Source of the DNA: Diplocarpon mali | Taxonomy: Eukaryota; Ascomycota; Leotiomycetes; Helotiales; Drepanopezizaceae | Length of the DNA: 64,000 nt | Direction: 5' to 3' | Assembly (NCBI GenBank): GCA_024741835.1 | Contig: JAENRP010000057.1 | Span: 62,001-126,000 of the forward strand | Shown here: positions 35,501 to 47,011 of the stretch, piece after piece | How the letters are laid out: each line of letters opens with the position of its first letter | How positions within the stretch are numbered: the first letter of the stretch is position 1 | Notes under the pieces: model-generated | The model's input: the letters and a program-made list of their open reading frames with translations, nothing else | Databases searched by the model: none | What the model was told of the DNA's origin: nothing | Program-made: the position numbers and the translations under genes

Positions 35501-38422
35501 AAAGTTCGTAAATAGTATAGACACTGATCCAAGTCGTCATCGCTATTGTACTTATCCACATTGCTGTTTGTAAAATTAGAAGACTCTGCGGGAAGAGTTT
35601 GAAGAAAACCAAAGCCTGAGAATTTGACCACGAATAGCTGGAAAAGCCTGGACTTTGTTAGTGGGTATTTAGGATCTGAAAACTCGCTTGCACGTACTTA
35701 TCTATGCCCGCAAGAGTTTGAAGCCATGCTCTCACGTTCATGAAAAGCTGCGTACGCTCATCAAGGAGGGAATCTAATAAGAGGAATAACGGCCTCGAGA
35801 GCATCACTTGATAGTTTGCGACTCCTAGAAGACGTTTTGGGTCATTCGTGAAAGCCTTGGCTGCTTTACGGTCCAGCTGGGACGCTGTATCTTGCATAGT
35901 GTGTGTCCATAACACCCCAAAGCTCCTACCAGGATCTGCATGTCGGACTGCGAATGTGCCGTTGGTATCATTTTGAACCATTAGAGAGCATATGGCGGCC
36001 TCGATATCATGATTTTCAATGGTTAATGCCGTTTGTAGCTGCCAAAGACACCGCGCAGTCTCAACGTGGTATTTAGGATGAGAAGCAGACAAGTAGGACC
36101 ATGCTTGGCGAACCAAAGGCTCTACAAGTCCAGACAGCTCTGTGGATGTTATGTAGGATGTTGAGTGGAGATTAGTGACCAGAGAGATAATCGAACTGAA
36201 CATTGTGAATGGCAGCTGTGAAGGGATGCTGAACCTCCTTTCTATCGATTCGATGAGTTTGACTACATCCAGACTGCCAACTTTGGGGAATTTGACAAGC
36301 ATCACCACGAGTAACTTGCTCTTGATACCAGCATCAGCACTTGATACTGGATCAGACAGGCTTTGATAAGTAATGCTACCAGCCTCGCGCATGAGAAGCT
36401 CACTGACATCAAGGGTCGAATATGGGGGAGAGCAGGAATCCAAGTTTCCTTGATCCTGGACATAGAAAGTCTTGATTTTCTGCAGAATTTCGGAATTCGC
36501 GATGTGTCGGATCGAGTCTCTATTCAGCGATGTCGCAGCGAAATCCCTTGTTGAGGGCCGTTTTTGGAAGGCTCTTTCTGGGATGAGTTCGACTAAATCC
36601 ATCGCAACACTCAAAGCCAACCTGGAGACGTTTTCAGAGGTAATAGCTTGCAGCTGCGTCTTGCCCTTCGCTTCTTTCAGCAACGCTAGGAGTGTCAAGG
36701 TCGTCAATGGTGCATGTATAAGCAGCATTTCCTCCTCCTTTATATTAAAATGTGTAATTATGAAGTTCACGAGCGAGAGCTTATCGATCCTCTCCGCTGT
36801 GGACAATTCTCCAGGACCGATCGCTTGTGTAATCAACTGCACAAGCTCGCCCCAAATCAAACCACTCTCAACTCCGTCGAAGAATACACTGGCGCTGCGA
36901 AGAACTTCGACGAAGTCCTTTTTCGTCGCTGCTTGGTCTCTGTATCTACGCACGCTGTCGACGACCGGTAGGAAGATGTCTGGCACCACGAGTCCGCCAA
37001 TTTCCCATCTATCCATCAACGAAAGACATATCCGGAATGGACGGGCCCTCTCAACGGCATTGCTTGAATCTCGTGCAATTAACTTCAGCAGGGCCTGCAT
37101 CAGTGGCTGCAGACCAAAATCTTCAAAGTAACGCGTTCTCGAGGACGGTAGGGATCCAGGGGGTTCTCCCGATGCAGAATTGGGCGATTCTGGGCCAATT
37201 TCGCCTTCGATGTTAGAAGATTCAGGACCCAGAAGCCATGACCAGAGACGTCTGTTGAGGCTCATTTCTCTCCTGGAAACAACACAGGCCGCAGCAGTGA
37301 TCAGGAGCTCCAAATCATCAGCCTTCATTCTTTTTTGCAAGACATGCGAATGTAAGGGTAGATGTGTGACAAGCAGGTCCAGAAATCCTCGCTGTATTAA
37401 GAGCTGCTCGTCCCCTAGGCCAGCGGCGAAACACCTGAGTAACAAACCCGGTTCAGGTGACGTGACCATTTCTCCCAAGCGTTTGGCTTCTTCTTCTTCC
37501 TTCTGCGGCCCATCAGATGAGGCAGAAATTCTATCTGCAGAAAGAACTTGGTCAAGTTTAGGTAGGTTCCGAACCATGTATGCCAAAGCACCGAGTCGTC
37601 GACCATTGCTGGTAATGGCGGCGAGAAAAAAACATTGCCAGAAATATTCATCTCCGCTGCTATGATTCCCCCCAAGGTCTTCCGTGTCCGCAGGTCTTAT
37701 AACATGTTTAAATCCCTCTAAAAGCTTGAGGGTCCGTTCAAACTCCTCGCTAGTCTCCTCTTCAAGACCAGGTAGCAGCGCGAGTATGATAGCTTTAAGT
37801 GCTGGGCGGAGAGATCGAGGGTCAAGCTGGAGAAAGTGTTTTTCAAGAAGTTCCAGAAATGGAGATCGTACAGAGAGAGACGCGAACGAAAGTGTGGAGG
37901 AAAGGCCAGGTAGGTAAAGTGGAAGATCACTCGAAAGAGCGTCTCTACCAATCATTGAGAATATGAAGGAGTAGACTTCAAGGGCTTTTTGGTGTACACC
38001 AGAAGGGAGCGAGGGGTTGAGGCACTGCGCAAGACGCTTTGCGACAATGGCCTTTGATGGAACAGCATTGATGGTGCTGGGATGAGCTTGTAGAGACTGA
38101 GAAGGTTAGCATTCCACCTATGCTCGCGCAGGAATACAGACAGACCTTGAGCAGGCGCCCCAAGAAGGAAATGTAGTCGGCCCATTCCTGTAAGGCTGTA
38201 TCAAACAACGAGAGTGATCTATCGACACCCGAGGCATATCTGCGGAATACTTTGTCTTTGCTTGGGGGCTCCTCTAGAGACTGTATTAATAATTCCGCAG
38301 GGGATATAGGGTTGCTTCATCTCCATACCAGAGCCTAGCTGATTCCTCCATTTTCTCGGAACTGGCGAAGCTCTTCCAGAGCTTGTCGGGGAAACTGACT
38401 GTCGGCCAGCCTCGAGGGCCAT
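32567..38422 (-). CDS. DOP1: Dopey-family protein DOP1 (endosome/Golgi traffic)
   Basis: Dop1 acts with Mon2 and the flippase Neo1 in endosome-to-Golgi transport and, in filamentous fungi (A. nidulans DopA), in morphogenesis. Five exons (38422-38329, 38273-38146, 38096-35698, 35647-33886, 33841-32567) give about 1,885 aa, normal for the family. Introns are 55, 49, 50 and 44 nt. The conserved N-terminal Dopey domain is clear: KVFRRYASGVDRSLSLF, then FDTALQEWADYISFLGRLLK, then QKALEVYSFIFSMIGRDAL and LPLYLPGL. The remainder is helical, HEAT-like and leucine-rich up to the C-terminus. The gene is divergent from MON1 over 308 bp. Confidence 0.92.
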
Positions 38423-38730
38423 GTTCGTGCGTTGCGCAGTTGGGAGGCGCGCGGCTCAGTGGCAATGTCTGGATTCTTTACTGCAATAAAACATGGCTGA
38501 GAAGAGTAACTCGCACGTATTCTGGTGTTGTGCTACAAAAGTTGCTGCCAACACCTTACCTCGAGGCTGAAGCTCCAGTTTCGCGTGGCCTCTTCTCTTC
38601 TAACCAGTCTTGTTTCCTATTCGGCAGAGCTCCCCACCAAATCCAGATCCTTGCTGCTGCCGCCCCCGCCCCCAGAGAAGCCCAATCAACAATCAAGGAC
38701 GATCTGCGAACGTGAATAGCTTCATCCTGC
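38423..38730. promoter_or_regulatory. Shared divergent promoter of DOP1 and MON1
   Basis: Only 308 bp separate the two start codons. The interval must contain both leaders and promoters. No TATA box is evident. A CCGCCCCCGCCCCC run at 38660-38673, near MON1, is the most striking element. Confidence 0.6.
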
Positions 38731-40835
38731 ATGGGAACCTCGAGTCTGGCGGCTGCATCTTCTCATGACCGAGCAAATGCCCCCTTCGATCCAAGGCCGA
38801 CGGTGCAGGCAACGCCGAGTAATGGCACCGGCTCGATGACCCTCGAAGACGACTACGATGGCTCAGGAGGAGGAGACGCAGAGCAGGAGCTCATCGTGTC
38901 AGGGCTTACACAAGTACGAGACCCAAACTCAGAGGAAGAGGAATCGCGGCCTCCGCTGCCTCCACGCCCATCCCTTCTCAAGCCTGCGAATCGGCCAGGC
39001 TCGGCATATGTCAGCAAACCTACCACGGGGCTATCCTCGATTGAGATCCAGACATTGTCTTTCCCGGATGGTTCGAGAGGAACCTTCTCTACGCCAGCCA
39101 GTCGATCGGTATCAGGAGTTTCGGGGGAACAGAGATCCCCGAGCAGGAAGGTCAGCCATAATGGGAGCGAGTTCGACGATGCTGGTAGTCTCATGAGTTT
39201 CGCCCCGACACTGAAGGGGAATAGAGATCTTGCCAGTCTACTGGACGAAGGGTTGAATTCTCAAAGCGCAGCATGGAAGCTGCTCAGTACACAAACACAA
39301 TCCGTCAACGCGTTCGAGCAGACAGATTATGATGATCGATCATTGCTTAATTTTGAGCGAGAGTTCGACGAGATAGAAGCTGTGGACAATAAAGGCGTAA
39401 ATGGAGGTAGGATATTCTATGTATTCTGTAAATAGTATGACACTGATGTCTTTTAACAGAGGAAGTTCTACTTCAGTGGAAATCTAAACTTAAGCACTAT
39501 CTCATATTGTCCTCTGCTGGCAAACCTATCTACAGTCGGCATGGTGACCAAAACTTGATAAATGGCTATATCGGCATAATACAAACTATTATATCCTTCT
39601 TCGAGGGCTCTAAGGATCCATTGATGGGGTTTACAGCTGGCGATACAAGATTTGTCGTGTCCATAGCTGGGCCACTATACTTCGTTGCAATTAGCAGGCT
39701 CGGGGAAAGCGACAATCAGCTCAGAGGTCAACTAGACGCTTTATACATGCAGATTCTCTCAACCCTCACCCTGCCTACGTTGACCCAGCTATTCACGAAC
39801 CGGCCCAATACCGATCTTCGAAGGCCACTCGAAGGTACAGAAATTCTGCTATCTTCACTCGCAGATACGTTTACGAAAGGCTCTCCCACGGCCTTGTTAT
39901 CTGCACTGGAATGTCTGAAAATTCGTAAATCACAGCGCCATGTAATCAACAATACTCTTCTTAAAGGTCGAACAGAGAAGCTGCTCTATGGTCTAATTGT
40001 TGCTGGCGGGAGGCTCGTTAGTGTCATCAGACCCAAAAGACATTCCCTCCATCCAAGCGACCTGCAGTTAATCTTCAACATGCTATTCGAGGCAGGGAGC
40101 GTAAAGGCTGGTGGTGGAGAGAACTGGATACCAGTGTGTCTGCCCGGCTTCAACAGCAGAGGCTACCTCTATATGTACGTCAGCTTCTTGGGCGCCTCGG
40201 ATGACGAAGGCGAAGAAGGCGAAGAGAGACCTTCGACGGCAAGTAGCAGTAGCCGAGAGGACGAAGTTGCAGTCCTCCTCATCAGTGCGGACAAGGAGAG
40301 CTTCTTCGAGCTCAAGCAGATGCGAGATGATGTTGTCGCTCAATTGCTCAAGAATGGCAGTATGGATGCCATCAAGACCGCAGTCCGCCTCGGTCGCCCG
40401 AGCACAACCGATATAGTGCCTGGGACGCCACTACGACACTTCCTCTACAAGTCACGTGTGAACGTCCAGTTCACTATGCCTTCATTCTCTCCATACTTCA
40501 GCACTCTTTTGGCGCGAAGGAAGTAAGTCCAGCCCGGCGCCTAACAAATCTCTGGGGTAGAATCAAATACACTTGCTAACCGGAGCTCTAGACTTATGAC
40601 GCTGTACCACAACTTACATGCGTCCACCCATGCCAGGCACTCTCATCTCAAGGTCCTCCACAGCGTCAACCGCGATAGCATCTCTTTGGCTTGGGCCACG
40701 CCATTATTCGAGTTCTACTGCGTGGCAGGGCCTAATGCGTCACGCGCAGGCCTTGCCCAAGGTGCGAATAGAGTCATCCAATGGGTGAAACGAGAGGAAG
40801 AACGAGTCTTCATCATCGGGGGCGCTGTTTTCTAG
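38731..40835 (+). CDS. MON1: Vacuolar fusion protein MON1 (Rab7 GEF subunit)
   Basis: Mon1 with Ccz1 activates Rab7/Ypt7 on late endosomes and autophagosomes. Exons 38731-39406, 39460-40522 and 40592-40835 give 660 aa. The first 225 residues are disordered and acidic. The first longin domain begins at the exon join with [26 protein letters not shown], the hallmark MON1 motif. It continues [10 protein letters not shown] and [16 protein letters not shown]. The later longin domains hold [20 protein letters not shown] and [16 protein letters not shown]. The last exon encodes YHNLHA, then [17 protein letters not shown]. Introns are 53 and 69 nt. Confidence 0.95.
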
Positions 40836-41631
40836 GAGTGCTCCGAAATGGACATCAATTATACTAACCTCTCTGTCATCCCTCCTTTCCTGGTTTCATA
40901 AGATCAGCTTATTACTGAAAAGTGTCAACAAGCATGCTTTCTAAACATCGCCGACTGGGCTCGCTGGTCGACCCAGCAGCGTCAACACATTGTGTGCTCA
41001 ATTGCAACTGCACCACATATCTGTTGTGTAAATGTATCGATTGCTTCAAATCTCACCCCTGTTTACTTTTTTGCGCCATAAAGGTATCAAGCCAAGCCAA
41101 TCGTCGCTTGCTGCAACAAGGCAAAGTCCTGCCATAAAGACAGGGCCTCTTTCGTGTACAACCCACTCCCTCTCAAGTTAACATCAAGAACCCAAAACCC
41201 AGTGTCGTGATAACTCGTACCGCGCAGAAAATTTACTTCCTTAACCATGCCCAACGTGCCTTCCATCCCATCACACTTGTCCAAACCTACGTACCAGCGT
41301 CTTGTACGACACCCCAGCCTCTCGCGAATCCGCAAAGACCCCTCTCAGCTCTGTACGGACAAAGCAATCCCAAGATGCATCGCGACCAAAGTAGGGTCGA
41401 TTCCAAGCGGATCGCTTGTTCCTTGATACTCCCTGCGTACGGAAAGACAAACTCCCATTACACTCATGCTGCACCGTCTGCCTTCAAAACGACAAGGAGC
41501 GCCCAAGCAATTCGATTCAACACATCAGGCTCGGGCGTCAGGAATACGCGATAGGAGCTCGCCCCGTCGCTCTATTTCAACGACGGGTCGCGAGCAGTGG
41601 ACGTATCGTCTACGACAGCATCCGCAGCGGT
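40836..41631. other. Region downstream of MON1
   Basis: About 800 bp contain the MON1 3' UTR. Short open frames on both strands show no domain. Nothing else is supported. Confidence 0.45.
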
Positions 41632-41871
41632 TCAGGTAGCGCTGTACGTGGTTTCGACCTCGATGCGACCATACGGTGTCACTTCATGAGTGATGATGAT
41701 ATACGAGGTGGTCGGGTCCTCAATCACCAAGGAGGTATCGGGCGCGGGTCTTGCGGCAGCAACAGCTCGGGGGTCAACACCTTGGGCCAAGACCGTGCTT
41801 ATCTTGGCGGGTGGTGAGCATGATGGCGTTGGCTTGCTCGATCTGCGTCTTAGGAATGACAAGCGCGGCAT
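41632..41871 (-). CDS. Possible small protein of 79 aa, unknown function
   Basis: The frame starts at an ATG (MPRLSFLRRRSSKPTP) and ends YGRIEVETTYSAT. It is basic at the N-terminus and then beta-prone (SYIIITHEVTPYGRIEVE). The pattern looks more protein-like than neighbouring frames and vaguely resembles small fungal proteins, but I cannot name a family. There is no signal peptide and only two residues in the frame are Cys. It may be a chance frame or one exon of a longer gene. Confidence 0.3.
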   Translation of the reverse strand: MPRLSFLRRRSSKPTPSCSPPAKISTVLAQGVDPRAVAAARPAPDTSLVIEDPTTSYIIITHEVTPYGRIEVETTYSAT

Positions 41872-42858
41872 CTCGAAGGGGTGCGGAGCTGTTGCCTTTG
41901 GAAAGCTATCCTTCTATCTTGAGACCTTGAGATGACGGTAATAAGAGGGAAGACTGATAGGTATCTTAGATCTGGGAACATCAGACACAGTGTTCTCGGG
42001 TACTCACGTGTAGACTCGATCCGGTGCTGTTGAAGTAGATGGTACGGTGTCAAGAATCTGGAATGGTAATGAGTCCAATACGAGAAGTTGAGAAGGAGAG
42101 TTGAAGGCTCTCTGGACGTAATGCTGGGGAATTTCTGATCTATTTATTGATTGCTGAGCAGCCGAGGGTATGGCTATAGTGTTGTATCTGGTGTGTTCTT
42201 GTTTGAAACAGCTTCACGGCTGGAAGGTCCAGACCTGGCGGGGAAATCCGGACCAGCCATAGTTCATAGTGAACAAGCTATACGGTAAGGTACGTCCTGA
42301 TGATTGGCCGAGGGAGTAAGTGAGGCCGAAGCTAACCGTAGAGTTCAGTGACTGTAGACATACAAGATTTGAGCCCGACCATTTGCTTCCACCGTTGAAT
42401 GAGAAAAGTATTATCTATCTTGCTCAGCACTAGCATGGTGTCCCATCGAGGTGATATACTGCCAAGCTAATACTTTCCGGACCGGATGAGCACAAGGACG
42501 TGCCGTTTGGATAACAAGAGCTCCCATGACTACCTACCTACCTACCTTGTAAATGAGCTGGGGCGAGCACCAACTAGCTAAGCGAGCCCCTAACCTCCCC
42601 CACAAGCCTATCCAGCCCATCCAGCCCATCCAGCCCATCCAGCCCATCCAGCCTTATAGCCTCATTCCCGCACCACTTCCTCCAATCACCCCGTCTATAT
42701 CGGGCGGCGGACAAGCAAGCAAGCCAGAAAAAAAACATTGATAGCCACAGCCTAAAAGCCGCCAAAGCAACAGTATCCTTCGTCTAGCAAAACGGACCCA
42801 AGATTATAGTAATCATCAGCGTGGTGCCACCAATAGGCAACGTCAGCGACCCAGTCCT
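41872..42858. other. Intergenic region with 9-bp tandem repeat
   Basis: About 990 bp are noncoding as far as I can see. A CTAC tetranucleotide run lies at 42531-42547 and a minisatellite at 42610-42653. The right end is the 3' flank of the next minus-strand gene. Confidence 0.5.
42610..42653. repeat. 9-bp tandem repeat (CATCCAGCC), five copies
   Basis: Four perfect units and a first unit with T for C lie head to tail. The repeat is noncoding. Confidence 0.93.
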
Positions 42859-45800
42859 TCATGACCTCTGCGTCTCCTCCTGCTGTCGTGAGCGCACTCG
42901 AGCTGCAATAGCCGACTTTGCCCCTTTCAGCCACCGGTGCACCTTAGCCTTCAGCTTCTGTCGATTTGCCTTCTCTACGAAGCGCCGCATTGGCCTGGCA
43001 TAGTCGGTGCTTTTTCTACTGTCCTGCAGATTAGGAATCGATCTGGAAGCAGAGGGTGCTAATGCGTCAGGACCATTTCTGTCTCTCCAGGTAATGTCGT
43101 CATACGATTGCGTGCCAGTCCTGATTGCATAAGGAGCGGCAATTCTAGCCCTTAGATTCGAAAATCTGCCCCGCAGTCGTAGACTATGATCTCTTTGAAC
43201 ATTTGAGCTGTCGTCAGAGAAGACACTCCGAGCCTCCGACGGGCTAAGCGGAGTCGCTGTCGGTAATATTTGTGCAATACCTGGATCTGCAGCTGGAGCA
43301 CCACTCGTGGATGGCTGATTGGAAATTCGCTTAGAGAACAGTGTTGTCTGGTTTTGACTTGCATGATTACTGGTTGTGCTAGTCTTCCTCGAATGAAGGT
43401 GCCTGCTGACCTGACGAAATATATTGTCAACGCCTAACGTGGGAGTGAACAGGTCTTTCGGATTGGTAAACTGCAAGACTGTCAAAGGCCTTGGCTCTGC
43501 TGAATCACGGTTCACACGAACTGTTCCTTGAGTGGAATTGGATGCTCTAACAACTTTCAACTTAAACTTTGGTGTCTTAGAATCTGGACACTGGAGATCC
43601 TGAGCTGGCAAGCAGAGAGTTGGGTTCTGCGTCGACCAGTTGTAGTTCTCAGCAAGATTCCATGGTCGAGATTCCGGGGGAGATGTGGAGCGTGGAACAG
43701 AATTCTTCATTTTGAGCTTGAGCCGAGGCAAAGGGAGCGCAGACTCAGCTGTGCGTTGGGCCCCCTTCTCTTCGAGTTTTAGCTGAAGAACACTCGAATT
43801 TTCGAGCATGTACTTTTTGTCCTTTTCATTTTCGATCTTAAGTGAGAGAGCTTTTTTTGAGACCTCGGTTTTTTCTTGGGTCAAGGCGCTGTCGGGCTCT
43901 TCTTGGAATCTACCTGGTAACTCCCTTTCATTGAACACCGGATGTTCTGGTGGAGAAGTCGGCCGACTTAATGGTTCAGGCGGCAATGGTGGCAACGCTT
44001 TCATGAGCTGCGGGACACTGTTCTTTAGCTTCAACTGTCTTGCTGGCGATATTGGCTTAGGTGCTAGCATCGGGGATTCGGGTCGAGCAACGGCTTGCTT
44101 TGGTATTTTGTGGCTGCAGTCTGGAATTTCATCAGTGACAGAAGCGAAGTTCATACGTCGATTTCCACTATAGTACTGATTGCGGGTCAAGGGTTGTACT
44201 TGGGACATTGCTTGAACTTCGCCGGCGTTCCGTCCACTTTGTAAAGATAAAGGGGGCACAGGGTTACGATCAGTGCCTGCTTCACGGAAGCCCAGATTCT
44301 CAGGTATTGTTGGGGATACTATAGGTGTTCTTCTGGCGGGTGGCAACGTTGAAGATAGCGCCTGTACTTCTGCAGATCTACTGCGACTCTCAGAAGTGTT
44401 AATACCACCAACCGGACCGCCCTCAATACTGCTAGACGCGCCTGGGCCTTGTACTTCGGTGCCAGAGGTAAAATTTTTGGAGGTGAAGGCTGTCTGTCCG
44501 CACCGAATTTCGCTTTGTTCAGTTAGGGATGGAAACGCCTCATGAGGTCGACTTGTCGCCACAGAGGGACCCGAAATGCTTTGATCGAGGCCACTGATTA
44601 CTGGGAGTTTTGTCTCGACTATGGTGTGGCTTTTGGGAGGTGGTGGAAATGATGGAATGTTGATTATGGTACTGTGAGAAGTCCTGGCTGATTTAGGTTC
44701 GATGAACTTTTCAAGGCTTTCCTCTGAAGATTTGCCATTCCCGAGGTCGACAACGGCGTGACGATTATTTTTCTTCGGATTTGTGATTTTGAGTATAGAG
44801 TCTGGAAAGAGCCTAAGTACTTCATCGACATGGTTTCCCAATTGCTGAGCTCCATACCCTAGACCTGAAAGTCTTACAGATTTTCGATCCTGGAGGTCAT
44901 CGGCGGGCAATGCTACAGTCTCGACCTCCACGGGCGTCATTTCTACAGCGAAAACCTGTTCTCTTAGTTCGGAGGGTATGGGCTTGGGTTTTGGTACTCC
45001 ATCACTGGAAGTCCGAGTACTTGATCTCCGAGAAACAACCTCTGCAGCAGTGAAGGGCTGAAAGACATTACTACCGCTTTCCTGTTGACTTAATTCTCCC
45101 GTTGGTCGCCCCTCTGAGCTCATAGGACGTTCCTCTGGGATAGTCTTATCGATGCGGAACTGAGGTGGAGGTTCTGGAGCCTCTGATTCGGAGTAAACTT
45201 CCACCTCAAAGTCCTCCGTATAATCATAATATAGTGGGGAAGGCGGAGGGACTTTTCCTGGTGTTGTAGTAGTGGACCGGGGCTGAACATTCGCGTAGAG
45301 ATTTACAGTAGAGGCGAGGCTGAAGGTGCTCCGAGCTGGCGACGTGTTTACAGAAGCTGGCCCTGCTCTACGAGGCCAATCATGACTCGAAGCTCCGTTT
45401 CTCAACGACACAAGTGGGCTAGAGGATCTACGATTAGGCGAAGATTGGCTCAGGATTGAAGGCGTGGATCGGTTTGCTTCAGGACGGAGCGGCTGGTGAG
45501 GTCTACGTCTCTGTGCATACAGAGAGGAAGGCGAGGAAGTACTGTGGCCAGATCCATGCTTACGAAAAGTTAGTCGCGTTTTTGCCTTATGGGTAAGATC
45601 AAGAGCTGGCGAATAGCGCAGGGACGATGCATGCGTGTAATTTAACTACACTTACCTGTGGTATTCTCTCGATCTCAGCACGACGACTATAGTCAACAAG
45701 ACCTCCATCCGTCAGTGCTGGAGATGACGGTCGGAAGCCGGGCCGCTTTAATCGAGCTGGATACGCAAACGGAGACCTAGGGCGTTGAACTGGGTTGCTA

Positions 45801-46333
45801 ACGTCTGCTTGGCTCCGTAGGCTGGCGTAAGATCGATGATTAGAAAGAGTATACGATGAATAGGATGTTTGTGTCAAAGAATATGATCGATAATCAGGCT
45901 CGTCGAACACTCGACTCCCGGACTTCTGACTTGCGGTCTCGTACATGGAAATCACTTCCGACGAAGCATCCCTTGTATAAGAAGGCAGACGCCTTCTGTC
46001 GTCGACAGCAGGAACTCCGTATGGCTGGAAGTTATGTCGAGGCTTCTGCTGTTCCGATTCGTTGTAGTTTCCTTTATTTCTTCGAGGGGTGCCCAGAGGC
46101 TGAGGAACGCGGGATGGTTTGATAGAGAATAAGCCAATGTCTCCGGTTTCCGTGGTGGTCTTCAACATGCTCTCGAATCCTCTTGGAAGATTGGCGGGAG
46201 ACCGATTCTCGATAACTCCTTGTACATTGGTACCACTTCTTATTTCACTCGTTGCCCGGGGACGTGTTGAGATGGCCTCGCCGTGTCCTTTGTCGTGGCT
46301 TGCGCGCCGCAAGGCAGGCTGGATAGCCTCCAT
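42859..46333 (-). CDS. Large disordered protein of unknown function
   Basis: Two exons, 46333-45656 and 45558-42859, joined over a 97-nt intron (donor GTAAGT, acceptor CGTAAG), give about 1,125 aa. I do not recognise a domain. The start MEAIQPALRRASHDKGHGEA is the first ATG. Ser, Pro, Arg and Thr dominate. Patches that look conserved are FESMLKTTTETGDIGLFSIK, a Tyr/Ser-rich run (SYSLTQTSYSSYTLSNHRSY) and RPRSPFAYPARLKRPGFRPS. The middle carries repeated basic LKLKMKNSVP-like segments (KLKNSVPQLMK, RLKLKMKNSVP, KFKLKVV). The C-terminal 60 residues are basic and amphipathic (VEKANRQKLKAKVHRWLKGA). There is no membrane helix. It resembles fungal scaffold or cell-polarity proteins only in style. 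Confidence 0.75.
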
Positions 46334-46528
46334 TCTCCGCAGATTCAATGAGCACTTGGAGGGTGCAGCTTGGTGCGTTATGGTAGAGAAGAGAAAAAGA
46401 CATCAAGAGGATGCTTTACAGGTCCGTTGCCATTATATACCAGGGACCATGAATCTGTAAAACGTGGCTGGTATATGATGGCAAAGACATCCGACTAAAG
46501 CTGCTGACGCAGTTTCAAGGCTGTGGTG
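46334..46528. promoter_or_regulatory. Promoter region of the large disordered-protein gene
   Basis: This short 195-bp gap lies upstream of the minus-strand ATG at 46333. Sequence GGTATATAATGG is read on the minus strand at about 46430-46441 and could serve as a TATA element. Confidence 0.35.
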
Positions 46529-47011
46529 TTATGGAAAGAAGGGATTCGGGGTCTGCAGGACAGATTCCAATTGTGAAGGAGTAGTAAGCCAGCCATGAAC
46601 ATGCTGCTCATCGACCCGGAAGTGCAGGTGCTCCAAACGAGGAAGTCGCGCGTCCGGCACGACCCCAACAGAATTCTTCCTCAATTCAAGCCCAGAACTG
46701 AGGAAATAACGAGCAGACATCGCGCCTCTTCGAAAACCTCTCCTTCCTTGGGGCCGGCTCGATGCAGACTGATGGCCACCCGCGCCTAGCAGGAAGACCA
46801 ACATCTTCTCTCCATGATTGATGTGAAAATTTATAAACTTTGTGACGGAATTAACACCAAGTGAAAATTCGACGGATAAGCCAGGGCAGACTTCCTGAAA
46901 GGCTCTTCCAAATGCCTCGTCAGAAGCCGTGCAGTTGTCAGCTATGTGTAAAGACTTAAGCTCGGTTTTTTTATCCTTTGGTTGAACATAGAATTGTGAT
47001 GAAGAAAGTCG
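46529..47011 (-). pseudogene. Fragment of an unknown gene, possibly LRR/F-box-like
   Basis: An uninterrupted 160-codon frame runs from a possible acceptor (TTGCTAG at 47012) to a stop at 46529. It has protein-like texture, with leucine-rich segments TELKSLHIADN and LPRLEHLHFRVDEQ spaced as in fungal F-box/LRR proteins. It lacks an ATG near its 5' end and I found no convincing upstream exons in the next 400 bp. It borders the AT-rich island, so a decayed gene is the simplest reading. Confidence 0.3.

Noticed and set aside
7326..40835. Flippase, DOP1 and MON1 as a functional membrane-traffic cluster
   Set aside because: Dop1 partners the Neo1-type flippase, whereas this one is Dnf-type and lies 20 kb away with unrelated genes between; only the DOP1-MON1 pair is close.
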